From assembly GCA_030549175.1 (NCBI GenBank), contig JAUKUA010000004.1:496001-560000 (forward strand): DNA of 64,000 nucleotides. The letters are read 5' to 3'. This document shows positions 1 to 11,294 of the stretch, piece by piece (within the stretch, counting starts at the first letter, position 1; each line of letters starts with the position of its first letter). The position numbers and the translations under genes were made by a program. Source of the DNA: Lasiosphaeris hirsuta. Taxonomy: Eukaryota; Ascomycota; Sordariomycetes; Sordariales; Lasiosphaeriaceae. The notes under the pieces were generated by a model. The model did no database searches and was not told where the DNA came from. It saw nothing but the letters and a program-made list of their open reading frames with translations.

Positions 1-1114
1 CGGCGGCGCCCTCAATTCGGTCGGCCTGTTGAGCGCTGTTTGTGTGCCCGCACGCCTGGCCGCCCACCTGGGACAACTCAATTGCAGATGTGGTGGAGAT
101 CGTTTGGCCGCACTCAAGCGCCCCGAGCGCCAAAACAACATCCAGCCTGTGCCCGCCGCCGAGATCTGCCATCGCACCGCGCCCCATCTAGGCCGACGGT
201 CGGGCCGTAGATGCCATCTCTCTTACCCCTCCCCCGCCACGGCCGTTTCGATCCCCGCCACCAACGGGGTGCTCGCCCACCCATCTGTCCCCCACCTTGC
301 AGGCTCCAAGACACCCACCATCCCACGGCGTCCGTTGGATCCATTGGGTTAGTGGGCCCGCGGTGCTAAGGAGGCAGAAAGGTGGAGGTGGCTGTTGGGA
401 GCGCCAGATCCAGCCAGTCAAGCCATTGTACCGTCTGCCCTGTCTCCAGGTTGCTTGTTTCTGTGCTCCATAACTAGCATCTTTATCCCATTCAACTCCG
501 CCTTCCCTACGCCCTGCTGATCCCGGGACTTGACGAGATCCCAGCGACGGCCGGCAGATCTCTGGCCAGAGAGAGACGGGGCTGCGCGAGCCGGGGCTCA
601 CTCTCGTGTGCGCCCGTTCACCTGCTCTCGTGCTCCTACCTCCCGGCTCGTTTGGCCGGCGGTTGCAGTGGACTGACTAGCGTGCTGTGTGTTGCTGCGT
701 GCTGCTGCTGCTTGCGTCTGCTACAGGACCAGAAGCTGACGTCCGCACAGGTTGCGATCCGGTTACACCAGCCAGCTTGTCTCCGCTGCCTCCATGGCAT
801 GCATTATATACGGAATCTTCCCCTTCCTCGTCCCCTCGGCCTGCTAGGCCGTCTGTCCCAGCGCACAGCGGCGGAGATTTATCCAGTTATTTGCCCCTTT
901 ACTTCCTTTGCCACTGTGCGTTGTCTCGGCTCGACTACACAACAGGTTCTCGGCCCTCGTTGGATATTATCTCCCCTCGGCCGTTGCCGTCTTCGCATGA
1001 CCATATCCGTGTGAGTGCGGTGGGGACGTCTCTAGCTTTGACGGGACCACTCGTACGCAGCTCATCTGCCCCTTGACGCCGGCAGTACAAGATACTCGAT
1101 CTTCTTCGCTAACC
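1..1114. other. Upstream region and probable 5' leader of the Zn2Cys6 regulator gene; no gene seen
   Basis: This GC-rich, pyrimidine-rich stretch holds only short open frames with no recognisable protein. It precedes the start codon of the transcription factor gene and probably contains its promoter and 5' leader. I see no convincing TATA box, RNA gene or repeat. Any gene to the left would lie outside the window. Confidence 0.5.
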
Positions 1115-4100
1115 ATGGATTCCAATGAGGTTGGCTCCGACGGCAGCCAACACGATGACGACATGCCATCCCCCTCGTCGCCTCCCGCTGCTCCCAGTAG
1201 CCAAGCAACAAAACCGCCGCCAAAGAAGACCGCGGTGAGGAAGAGGACCAAGACTGGCTGTCTGAGTAGGTTACGCCAACTAGCTTTCCTCTGTCCCTAA
1301 CCCTTCGGTGACTAACTCCCTTCTCCCAGCTTGCCGGAGGAGGCGCATCAAGTGCGACGAGGGCAAGCCAACCTGCAACAACTGCATAAAATCAAAGAGG
1401 CAGTGCGAGGGTTACAACCAGCGCCTCACCTTCAAGGAGCCACTGGGCTCGTTCCCTTCCGGTTCTATCTACGGGCCCTCATACTATCAACAGCAAGTGC
1501 AGAATGCGCACTTGAGCGCCCAGCTCTCAGCCTCTCAGGTAAGAGCAGCGTCTTCACAGGGGCCGCTCGCTATGATTGCGCCGAAACCTCCCTCAGTGGA
1601 CTTCACAGGTGGTATGCCCTTACAGTTCGGCCACGCTTATCAAGGCCAGCCAAACACCCCCCTCGTCGGCGTCCAGACTTTGAGCCCGACTCTATATAGC
1701 CCACAGCACCCGCTACCCACGCCGCCGCCTGTGGCTCCTGATACTGGATTACCTTCGGCTTCAGTTCCACAGATCGGTCATGATGGCTTTTTCAATATGC
1801 CCCCGACTGCCCAAGAATTCGAGGCAACCCGGCGTCCATCGCAAGTCTCGCCCATCGTAGCACGCTACCGCCAATCAATAATTCTAGACGATGACCCCCA
1901 AAGCTCCCCTCTAAACGAGGACTTGGGTAGGACCCATTTCCGCGGTGGATACTGGCAATCGGACGACGAGGCATCAATGGGCGAGTCGGAGGATGAAAGG
2001 CTTCCGGATAGCCACCTTAAACACCTCGAATCCAACGAGCTGGGCATACAGGTAGCCCAACGCTTACAAGGCGCCATCGACATATACGGAACCCAGATGA
2101 GAACATTTGCTAGCCCGCTTATCAATGGCGTATTAGATACATACACACCCTCGTCAGCCTCCTCGCCCCTGAACGACGCACAAACGGCCGCAGTTTTCTG
2201 GTACTTTGTGAACGTGACCGGGCCAAGCATGTCCCTCTATGAAAGGCACCCGTTTGATCCCGCACCCATGTTCCAGGGTCGACCAGTCCCAAAAGCTCGG
2301 CGTCATATTTGGACATGTAAGCCTCAAATACTGACCGGTTAGGTGATAGTACTGATTCGGTCCCCGGTAGACATATTTCCCATCATAGCATTCAGCCACC
2401 CTGCCCTAATGCAGGCCATACTTGCTCTGGGGAGTCTCCAGATGGCAAAGCTTCAGGGGATACCGCCCACAGCAGCCATGAAGCATTACCATCTAAGCCT
2501 CAGGAGAGTCGCGAAGAACTACTCGAGCCTCACTAAGCGGACACAACCCGCGACTCTAGCGGCTACCCTGCTACTAGGCTTCTACGAAGTCTGGAATTCG
2601 GACCATGAAAAATGGTGCAAGCACATGTGGGGAGCCCGGGCCATCCTTAAGGAGATACCGCTTCGAGAAATGACGCGAGAAATACTGGCTCTAAAACGGA
2701 AAAAGCAAAGACAACACATATGTGATGCCTCGTGCCCTCCCGTTCACTGTCCTGAAACGGGGGATTTAGATGAACTGGATCCTGAACTAATTTGCCTCAT
2801 CACCGGCCAAATGGTCAGTTATACCGACTACGGCCACATTCTTGACGGCGAACCCATTCGGCAAAGCCAAAAGTATACAGAACGCGACATAGAGACATAT
2901 GAGACAATAAGCGATCTATACTGGTGGTTCTGCAAGATGGATATCTACCAAAGTGTCCTCGGAGGAACTCGTCCGTTGTAAGTCGGCATGGATTTCCGTA
3001 GGTGTCAATGCCACGCTGACAATAGCTAGTATGGAATATGTTCACTGGACGCAGTGTGCCCCTCGAGCACCATTTGGTAGGATAGATGCTGTGTAAGTTG
3101 ATAATCACTTTGCCACCACGCCCCTTTTTGTTACTTACTCTGTCATAGGTACGGCACGTTCGATCATCTCATGTTGTTGCTAGGGCGACTAGTGAGTTTT
3201 GCGTCTCGGGATCTAGCCCGGAAACGCAAGGCAATGAGGGCTGGCAGGGGCCCGGTAGGCTATGGTGGACCGGGAGGGCCAGGTGGTCTAGGCCCGAGGC
3301 AAGGTCCGGGACAAGGCCCTCCTGGTCCACCGATGGGCCCACTAGGTATGGCGCAGTCACCGCCAATGTTTCCAGGCCTTCTTCCGTCAACGGGGCACTT
3401 CGTGCTGCCGAGAGGGTTCACCCCCCCGCGTGGGACGTCACCGTCCAACGATTCGGTCGAAGATATTGATCTCGATGAGAGCACGGCGGATGCGGTTCGG
3501 GAGTGGGATGAGATCCGGCAAGCCTTTGAGGTGTTTAGAAACCACCTCGGGCCCGACTTCGCTCCTCTAGGACCGGATCACGCTGTGCCAGAGATGACGC
3601 CGTTTGGACTCGCGCTCATGTACAGGACGTTTAGCATCTCGGGCATATGGATGAACTACTACATGGGCCTGATTGTGTTATACCGGTCGCAGCCGTCGAT
3701 GCCGCCCGTCGCCATGGCGGCGGCCGGGATGGCGGCCCAGCAGACGGCGCCCTGGGCAAACGAGATTGCCCGTATCGCGGCCGGGGTATGCGAGGACCTG
3801 AACAATGTCAATGCGGTTAGCCCGCTGATTGGGGCGGCGTGTATTGAGAGTAGTTTTTGCCTATTTGTCTCGGGGATACAAGTAAGACATGATATTGGTG
3901 GAAAAGGGGCCGAGCCGCTTGCTAACGTTTCCGACTTTAGTTTCGTTCGGTGGATCAGAGGCACTGGGTCGTCCGCCGTCTGCACAGCATCGCCCGGCTC
4001 ACGGGGTGGCAGTCGGCGAGGCAGATCGCCGACGGGTGTGAGTCGGCGTGGATCAAGGCCGCACAGTTGGGCCGCGGCCCGCCGTACCATAGCCCCGAGG

Positions 4101-4285
4101 ACCTGGGGCCTTTGTATCCGGACTCGGTCTGGAACAGGCCGAGGCGAATCGATCGCCGGATTCAGAGCTTGGAGGGTGGGGATAATCGGTTGGCGTTGGC
4201 GAGGACGGAGCAGGCGCACTACGCGCTTGGGCTACTTAGTGTAGAACAGGACCTGGACAGGTTGGATCTGATCGGGACGGATTGA
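1115..4285 (+). CDS. Zn2Cys6 (GAL4-type) fungal transcription factor, 961 aa
   Basis: This encodes a nuclear DNA-binding regulator. Six exons: 1115-1265, 1330-2316, 2371-2977, 3030-3092, 3149-3881 and 3941-4285. The binuclear zinc cluster is complete: Cys 49, 52, 59, 66, 69 and 76 with spacing CX2CX6CX6CX2CX6C, after a basic stretch (KKTAVRKRTKTG). A splice junction falls inside the cluster, between Leu50 and Cys52. The middle and C-terminal parts (HPALMQAILALGSLQMAKL, LLLGFYEVWN) look like the fungal-specific regulatory domain of the Fungal_trans_2 kind. A Gly/Pro/Gln-rich low-complexity segment sits near residues 632-670. The ATG at 1115 was chosen because it opens the frame shortly before the zinc cluster and follows an in-frame-free leader. 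The target genes and inducer are unknown. I am sure of the family but not of the orthologue. Confidence 0.93.
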
Positions 4286-4610
4286 TTTGTGGGTCTTGAA
4301 GTACTGTACCTGTTTCTGTTTTTCACATATGAAAATGTCATAAAGGTCAGTGAGACGGTGTGTGCTTGTGATTCCTAGAGAGAATAGGTATCCTTTTCAA
4401 GATGTATAGCACAGCGCGCCTTGATGGGTTCATGATTGCCGGACATTGTAAGCGTACATCTCTAGTCATACAGTACTGTCACCTAACCTCAGGTTTTCCC
4501 CGAGAAGGGTTCATGTGTTGAGCAGTTGACCCTATTAGATGGTTTTTTTTGGTCTTGTTTCCGGTCATTGGTAGTCCCATTTCTCATCATATGCCTATAC
4601 AGTGCAGTGC

Positions 4611-5591
4611 CTAGTTTGCAGGAAGCCTCTCAACAACGGCGGCCATCTCCTCGTCCGTGTATATTCTGAAACCCCGTTCCTTTGTGACGCTTGCCAGCTG
4701 GACATTCTTGGAATCAAGCTTCTCCTCCATGACTTGCTTGAGAGTCTTGAGCACGAGGGTCTCAGCGTCAATGATGGTCAGGGACTGGGGTATGTGAGCG
4801 AGTGAAGTCTATCGGGGGTAGAGGGGGGCGGCAGACCTTGTGGTACTCGTTCTGCAGCTCGGCCTGTGCGCCCTCGCTGCCACTGCCGATTGCCTTGGCG
4901 TCGTAGCGGTAGAAGGTGCCCGAGGGTTCGGCGTGGTAGAGGGACGGGCCATCCTCGTCGTAGCCGGCGATGAGCAGGGCGACGCCGAAGGGACGGCTCA
5001 TGATGCTCTCTTCGCCGTCGGCGCTCTCGCCGAAGCGCAGGGCTAGGTCGCAGATGGCCTGGGTGCAGCTCTCGACGCGCAGCTTCTCGTTGTAGTTGAA
5101 CGCGTGGCTCTGGCACTCGACGCGCGCGTGCTCGACCATGGACCGCGCGTCGGCCTGCAGCCCGCTCATGGCGCACCCGATGTGCCGGTCGATCTCGACA
5201 ATCTTCTCGACCGACGACGTCTCGAGCAGCGTCGACGTCACGCGCTTCTCGACGCCCAGCACGACGCCCTCGGCCGTCGCCACGCCGATGGCCGTGCTGC
5301 CTAGCTTGATGGCCTCGAGCGAGTACTCGACCTGGAAGAGGCGACCTTCGGGGGAGAAGGTGCTGTGCGCCGGGTGGGCGTGGTCAGCTGGCTATCTGTC
5401 CTGTCTCTGGAGGGGTTCGTAGAGGAGGCGGGGGGGAGGGGACGGCACTAGGCTGCCGTGTGCGGCTGCGGAATGTTTGGTGTGGTGATGTACCTACTTG
5501 ATGCCCCGATCTATAGAGATTCTAGAGTTAGCCTTGTCCTCGTTATCAATCTCTAGCGGTGCTTACCGTATTCTGATCTTGCCATAAACAT
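4611..5591 (-). CDS. PUP2: 20S proteasome subunit alpha type-5 (Pup2/PSMA5), 245 aa
   Basis: This is one of the seven alpha-ring subunits of the 20S proteasome core, which forms the gated antechamber; alpha subunits are not catalytic. Exons on the minus strand: 5567-5591 (25 nt), 5498-5510 (13 nt), 4837-5362 and 4611-4784. The assembled N terminus reads [20 protein letters not shown], followed by [19 protein letters not shown]. That is the alpha-type signature, present only when the 13-nt microexon is included. The body ([60 protein letters not shown]) is close to the alpha-5 subunits of other eukaryotes. The C terminus is normal in length ([13 protein letters not shown]). Intron 3 uses a weak donor, GTCTGC. 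The start lies 578 bp from the divergent gamma-tubulin complex gene. Confidence 0.96.
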
Positions 5592-6169
5592 CTTGGCGGT
5601 GTTGTAAGGGTGTGAGGTAGCAGCGGGTTATGGAGGGGGTGTCTGGCGACGTGGAGGATGTGTAGCGTCTCCTTTTGGTGTAATTATCGCTAGGACGGGT
5701 CGGCGTTGAGCAGGGGGAGCTTGCGAGTCGGGGTGGTGGTGAATTTGTTGGAGTGCGATGGGAGGTCGTGTGAAGTACGGGGAGGATGAAGCCCGAATGC
5801 GAATTGGCGGCAGGCGACGGCAGGGCAGCTCCAGGCACAGGAGGTCTACGAAGCTCTCCACCTTGCGGCACCTGGGAGCTCTGGCCTGGAGCCCCCCTGT
5901 TGAAAAGGTACGGGGATACATAAACGCCTCAGGTCGCCAGTCTTGTCTGGCGTTCTCCACTATGCACTAAGCCAAAACAAGTACGTAGCCAGCGCGTCGC
6001 TGCAACGCGATTTGCCTGCTTGGGCTACCGACTTGTTCGCGTGTGGGTTAATCTTTCGTCTGGGAATTGTTGATTGTTGCAATCGCATATCTCCTGACTG
6101 GCGATAGATGCTGCCGTCTCCGCGCACGGCACGACCAATACCCGCCAGTAGATGTAGACAACAGCAACA
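5592..6169. promoter_or_regulatory. Shared divergent promoter region between alpha-5 proteasome subunit and GCP2 genes
   Basis: This 578-bp stretch separates two divergently transcribed start codons and must hold both promoters and 5' leaders. It contains overlapping short frames with no recognisable product. I did not find an obvious copy of the yeast proteasome element GGTGGCAAA on either strand. Confidence 0.55.
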
Positions 6170-9161
6170 ATGTCTTCAGGCCCCAGACCATCGACGCAGG
6201 CCGACATGAGAAGCGCTGCTGGGGCATCGCGACCCCGCATGTCGGCCACCGATGTGAGAGACGCCAGAGACGGACCCAGTCGGAGGGCAGAATCCAGGGC
6301 AGAGCCCTCCCGAACTGACCGCGATGGCCGCCGACAAGTCCCATCGCCATTGCAAGCCTACGGCGCGACATCAACGTCGACATCGCACAAGCGATCGGCC
6401 TCGGGCAACCCACGACCGACGAGCAGGACGGTTGACGAGCGCCGCACCGAGAAAGTTCAGGTGACTACGAGGGAGACGCTCGTTGCCCGCACGAGGAGTC
6501 CTGTCCGCCGGAGCGCACCTGACGAGCGGACGAGGGCTCCCGACCAGCCTAAGCAGCGCGCCCCTGAGCCCCGCCCACGGGAACCCGAATCCCGTGCGAG
6601 GGAGCAAGAGAAACCTCCCGCACCTTGGGAACCAGAGGCGACGCTGCTGCCGCACACGACAGCCCCTCTCGCCTCGCGCATATCCATACCACCCCTCGCG
6701 TCGTCAGCACCCCAGGCTCTACAGCCCAAACCCCTACACGAACTCTCGCTCGAGGCGCAGGAAGCTGTCATCTTGGAGGACCTGCTGTTTGTGTTTATGG
6801 GCTTCGAGGGACAATATATTCGCTTTGCCAAGGGCTACAATCCATATGAGGAGCGTGACCGGCTGTCTGGCCCAACATGGCGCATACTCCCAGGGCTAGA
6901 CCCAAGTCTGCAAGACCTCACGCAGTCGATGCTGCGCATGGCCACCCACTATTCGGCCCTCGAGACCTTTGTCGATGTGCAGAGCCGCGATGAGTTTGGC
7001 TCAGTTAACCACGCCTTGTGTGCTGCAATACGGAAGCTACTCCAAGACTACCTCGTCATGGTGGCCCAGCTCGAAACACAGTTCCTGACCAACGATTCCT
7101 TCACCTTACACGTCCTCAACGTACATATCCTCCCCACCAGCCATATGATGCACCAGCTTTACGCCTTGGCCCACGAGCTGATGAAGCGGAATGCCCTTCT
7201 GGACGACGAGACAGACGAGTCGGAAGATAGTGTCGACGACTTTGATCACATATTGGAGCAACTGAGGGAGGGTGGTGATTTGGTGCCTGGCAATATGACG
7301 GGCAAGAAGATTTGCAAGGGCGGAGTGGTACTCGGCTTGATAACCAAACGGCTCGAGTCAATGTCGGGTGATCCCGCCGCCAGGGCCCTGCTTACATCCC
7401 TGCTGCGAGACGCAAGCCGGCCTTATATGTCCATGCTGAACGAGTGGCTACACCACGGAGGTATCAATGACCCCCATTCCGAGTTTCTCATCAAGGAGCA
7501 GCGGAGTATCCGGCGGGAGCGGTTGGAGCAAGACTACACCGACGAGTACTGGGAGCGACGATACACAATCCGGGACCACGATGTCCCGCCGCAGCTGGAG
7601 GGCGTCAAAGACAAGGTATTGCTTGCGGGCAAGTATCTCAACGTAGTAAGAGAGTGCGGGGGCGTCGACGTGAGTCTGGAGGTTAAGGACGTGCCAGTCT
7701 CGTTCGACGACAATCGCTTCTTGGATAATGTTGGTAACGCCTACGCGCACGCCAATGAGTCTCTCATGCAGCTGCTTCTCACCACACATGCCCTCCCCGC
7801 GAGGCTGAGGTCCCTAAAGCACTACTTCTTTCTTGATCCCTCTGACTACTTTTCTTACTTCCTCGAGCTCGGCTCTTCAGAGCTACGGAAGCCTGTCAAG
7901 GCTGTTAACACCGGCAAGCTGCAGTCCCTGCTTGATCTCGTTCTACGCCAGCCCGGAAGTATTGTCTCGTTGGATGCTTTCAAGGAGGACGTCAAAGTCG
8001 AAATGAACGAGATCACACTGATAAAGTCGCTTCAGCGCGTAGTCAACATCACCGGTATAGAACAGGGTGAGAGTCTGCAGCCGCTAGCAAACCAGCCTGT
8101 CGACAACGACAAAAATGCAAGCGGGTTTACCTCGCTACAGCTGGACTATATCGTTCCCTTCCCCGTGTCGCTCGTCATCAGCCGAAAGACAGTATGGCGT
8201 TACCAGGCTCTGTTCCGCTACCTTCTCTCACTACGCTATCTTGAATCGCAGCTGTCAACGACGTGGCAGACACATACACGCGGCTTCGTCTGGGCTCACA
8301 AGTCCTCGTCGCGTAACCTTGAGATCTGGAAGCGCCGGGTCTGGACTTTGCGCGCTCGAATGCTAGTCTTTGTGCAGCAGTTGTTGTACTTTTGCACCGC
8401 CGAAGTTATTGAGCCCAACTGGCAGAGCCTGATGGCGCGCCTCCGCGAGAAGGAAAGTAGCGGGACGAGCCAAGACGGCACTCCTCCCAGCGGACCGCCG
8501 CCTGGCCCCGTGCCTGCCGCCAAAACCGGAGCAAAGGGGCTCACGCGTACCGTCGACGAGCTGATGCAAGATCACGTTGATTTTCTTGACACCTGCCTGA
8601 AGGAGTGCATGTTAACCAATAGCAAACTCCTTAGGGTACGCCTTTCCCACTATACACTTACCCCCTCCTGGTATCTTCTAACGCACTCCTTAGATCCATT
8701 CCAAACTGATGCAAACCTGCACCATCTTCGCCACCTACACCAACTGGCTCTCGCGCGAGCTCGAAAAGGCCGACCCGGACCTCTCGGGCACCAGGAAGCC
8801 CGACACCATGACGGACGAGCAGTGGCGCATCTTCCAGACGGTCCGCTCCCAGAAGGGGACGCAGGCCGATTCCCTCGCCTCAGGCAGCACCTCGGCCCCT
8901 GGCCGCGACGAGAGCGGCAGCGCCGGCGGCAGCAACGGCAACGGCAAAAAGGACGAGGCCGCCCGCATCGCCGAGCTGTTCGACGTCATCCGCAAGTGGG
9001 AGAGCAACTTCAGCCGTCACCTGCAGATCCTGCTCGACGCTCTCAACCACTACGCCGCCACCGAGACGGTTGTGCTGCTCAGCCTGTGCGCGCGGCTCAG
9101 CACCGCGAATCAGGGAACCGAGTATGCCGGGTTGAGGAATGACGAGGACGGGGTCGCTTGA
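6170..9161 (+). CDS. GCP2: Gamma-tubulin complex component 2 (Spc97/GCP2 family), 977 aa
   Basis: This is a core subunit of the gamma-tubulin small complex, which nucleates microtubules at the spindle pole body. Two exons: 6170-8635 and 8694-9161. The intron falls between LLR and IHSKLMQTC. The first ~190 residues are disordered and Arg/Pro/Ser-rich. The conserved grip region then begins (EDLLFVFMGFEGQYIRF, then LDPSLQDLTQSMLRMATHYS). The later motifs GKYLNVVRECGG, YFFLDPSDYFSYFLELG and FRYLLSLRYLESQL, followed by a C-terminal segment after the intron, are typical of GCP2 rather than GCP3. An Arg/Ser/Gly linker (about residues 760-785) interrupts the C-terminal domain. The ATG is preceded by an A-rich leader (aacaacagcaaca). 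Confidence 0.94.
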
Positions 9162-9432
9162 GGAGGGTTGATTTGCTGTAGGAGTGAGTGTACTTTGACT
9201 GTGGCAGTTTGGGATGGGTAGATGGATGGCGGGGTTGTCGTTCGTCCCAAACAAAACAAAGCAAGAAACGGCGAATAAAAGGGGCTCAGGAAACGGTAGC
9301 GGCGTTTGGTCCTGCGCTGAGCGGGTTTGGTAGGGAACCCCGCCACCCCTTTTTGGGGAGGTTTTTATGTTTACCTTTCACCGTGAATACCCAAGGCATA
9401 CGGCGGCAGTATAGCTTCCCAGCCCAGCGATA

Positions 9433-9460
9433 AGTCAGGTGGGGGACTTTTGGAACACCC
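9433..9460 (+). repeat. Left terminal inverted repeat of the Fot1-type element
   Basis: It starts with AGTCAGG and ends with CTTTTGGAACACCC. Compared with the right end, the outer 7 and inner 14 bases match exactly. Five mismatches are confined to the 7-bp middle block (TGGGGGA here, GGGTCTG at the other end). Confidence 0.9.
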
Positions 9461-9532
9461 CTGCCTTTGGAACAGCCGCTAAGTCGGACCCCGCACAACA
9501 CCACAAACTTCAATTGCCCACAACTTCGTCAA

Positions 9533-11134
9533 TTAGAGAGCTACAATAATATAGTCTTCAGCATCAGAATTGCCTGATTCTTCTCTTTCAGAATCACTAA
9601 GGTCCTCCCTGCCAGCCTCTCTTTGTGAAGCACGAACCTCCTCAATTCCAGCGAACTGCGTGTTAGGGTCGACTTGGAACCTCCTTCTCTTTCGGCCTCT
9701 TGTACGTTCCAGGCTTTTTTCTGCAGCCTCTAATTGATGCGCCGTATTGGCCAGTTGGAAAACCACGTTATCAAAGGCTTTTGCGGCCTTGCGGAGGAAA
9801 AGCCGGTCGTTGGCGGTCCGTTTCTGGCCGGCTAGAAAAACCTGCCCCTGAACACGGAAATCCTTCGGCTTTTTAGGGGTAAACCACACAGGCCGGCCCT
9901 CCGAATTCTTACTTGAAATGGTGTTATGAACCCCCTGAAGGTCTACAGAAACCGTGGAGGTTACCTGACCGACGTCGCCATTGGAATTCTTAATAACGAG
10001 GCCGTTGCTCAGGGGCTTCCTGAGGCTAACCGGCCAAAGGCCTGTAGCTTTCCAGCCGGCTTTGATGTTAGATTCGGTCATTCCGTAGACCCTGGCTTGC
10101 CGGTAGCATTCTAGAAAAGCCCTCTTTTCAGTAACAGTGCCTTCGTCGAAGCCAGAAACAACCTCGTTGTGCCTGGCTCTGTACCGGGCCTTCAGGGGGC
10201 CGAAAACAGATAAATCCAGGGGCTGGAGAACGTGGGAGGTGTAGGCTGGCAGAAATAATAATTGTACGTTATTCGAAAATGCTAGCCACATAAATTCTTC
10301 GGTGGTATGACTGCCGTGGCCATCCAAAATAAGGAGGCGCTTTTCTAGGGGGTTGGCCGGCCGAGTCTCCAGAAGAAAGACATTACGGAGCTAGGCGACG
10401 GTAGTGTCATCGTCAGACTAACCGTTTTCAGTGGATTTCCACCTCTAGTCCCTAAATGGCCGTAGGTCTCGTGGATACCACTGTTGTTGGAGGCTTCCAC
10501 CCTTAAAAATAACGACCGGGTTCAAATACCGGCCGTCAGCGGAGATACACTCGATAATCGACGTCCAAATTCGGTCTCCTTTCTTCTTTTTCTGGAATTT
10601 CTTTCTTTCCTTCGAGCCAATAACCAAACGGTTATCTCCAATGCCAGAAGCAATACCAGTTTCGTCCATATTATACCGGTGCTGGGCTGGAATAGCCTCC
10701 ACACCTGGAAGCTTCAGATAGTCAAACCAGGGCCGAATAACGACCTCACAGGCTCGATCAGCACGGTTTGCGTGGATTCTCCGAGGCCTGATAGTAGAAA
10801 TGGATGGATTTCTGGTAAGAAACCGGCTAGTCCAGCGCTTTCCGAGGGTCTCGTCGTCTCCGAGCATTCTTCTGGCTAGTCTCCGAATTTGGGCGTGGGT
10901 TGGAGGGTGACCGAGCGACCCCTGGAATAGAATCCATTCGGTTAAACGTTCTTCCATGGCTGGAGAGAGCTTTTGATTGATAATCTGGGCCGTGGAGGCT
11001 GGCTCGGAACCGCGAACCCGATTAAAGAGAGTAGTAGGGGGTATGCCATGGTGTTCAGCAGAGCTGCGGAGTAAGCCAGTTTTTGCATACTCCGCCAGCG
11101 CATTCTGCAAATCAAACACAGTATATCGCTTCAT
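9533..11134 (-). pseudogene. Fot1/pogo-type transposase, inactivated by three in-frame stop codons
   Basis: The frame runs from the ATG at 11134 to the stop at 9533 and is open apart from three TAG codons at 10445-10447, 10418-10420 and 10391-10393. Domains in order: an N-terminal helix-turn-helix of the Psq type (residues about 8-40), a CENP-B-type helix-turn-helix (RLTEWILFQGSLGHPPTHAQ...LGKRWTSRFLTRNP), then a DDE superfamily catalytic region. The catalytic residues lie in YNMDETG, LDGHGSH and LQPLDLSVFGPLK; exactly 35 residues separate the last two Asp. All three stops fall where family members usually have tryptophan, and each is a TGG-to-TAG change. Read on the template strand, each is CpA to TpA, the preferred RIP change. 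No frameshift was seen. Confidence 0.92.
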
Positions 11135-11266
11135 TGTTCAATTCTAAATCGAATGAAGAAGATAGGAAAAAGATTGGAGCAGAATTGATTGAGTTGTTGG
11201 CGATTGAAATATGTGAATCGGGTGGCGGGTGGTGAGTCACTGGTGACAAATCCTGTTCCAAATCTA

Positions 11267-11294
11267 GGGTGTTCCAAAAGCAGACCCCCTGACT
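11267..11294 (-). repeat. Right terminal inverted repeat of the Fot1-type element
   Basis: It reads GGGTGTTCCAAAAG, then a diverged 7-bp block, then CCTGACT, and is followed directly by the TA duplication. It pairs with the left terminal repeat at 23 of 28 positions. Confidence 0.9.

Larger units (their letters stand above)
9433..11294 (-). mobile_element. Fot1/pogo-type (Tc1-mariner superfamily) DNA transposon, complete but inactive
   Basis: This 1,862-bp element has imperfect 28-bp terminal inverted repeats (9433-9460 and 11267-11294, 23 of 28 matching). It is flanked by TA dinucleotides at 9431-9432 and 11295-11296, the target-site duplication expected of this superfamily. It carries a single transposase reading frame on the minus strand with a DD35D triad, the hallmark of Fot1-type elements. 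The transposase has three in-frame TAG codons, so the copy cannot move on its own. It lies between the GCP2 gene and the KH-domain gene and interrupts neither. Confidence 0.93.
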
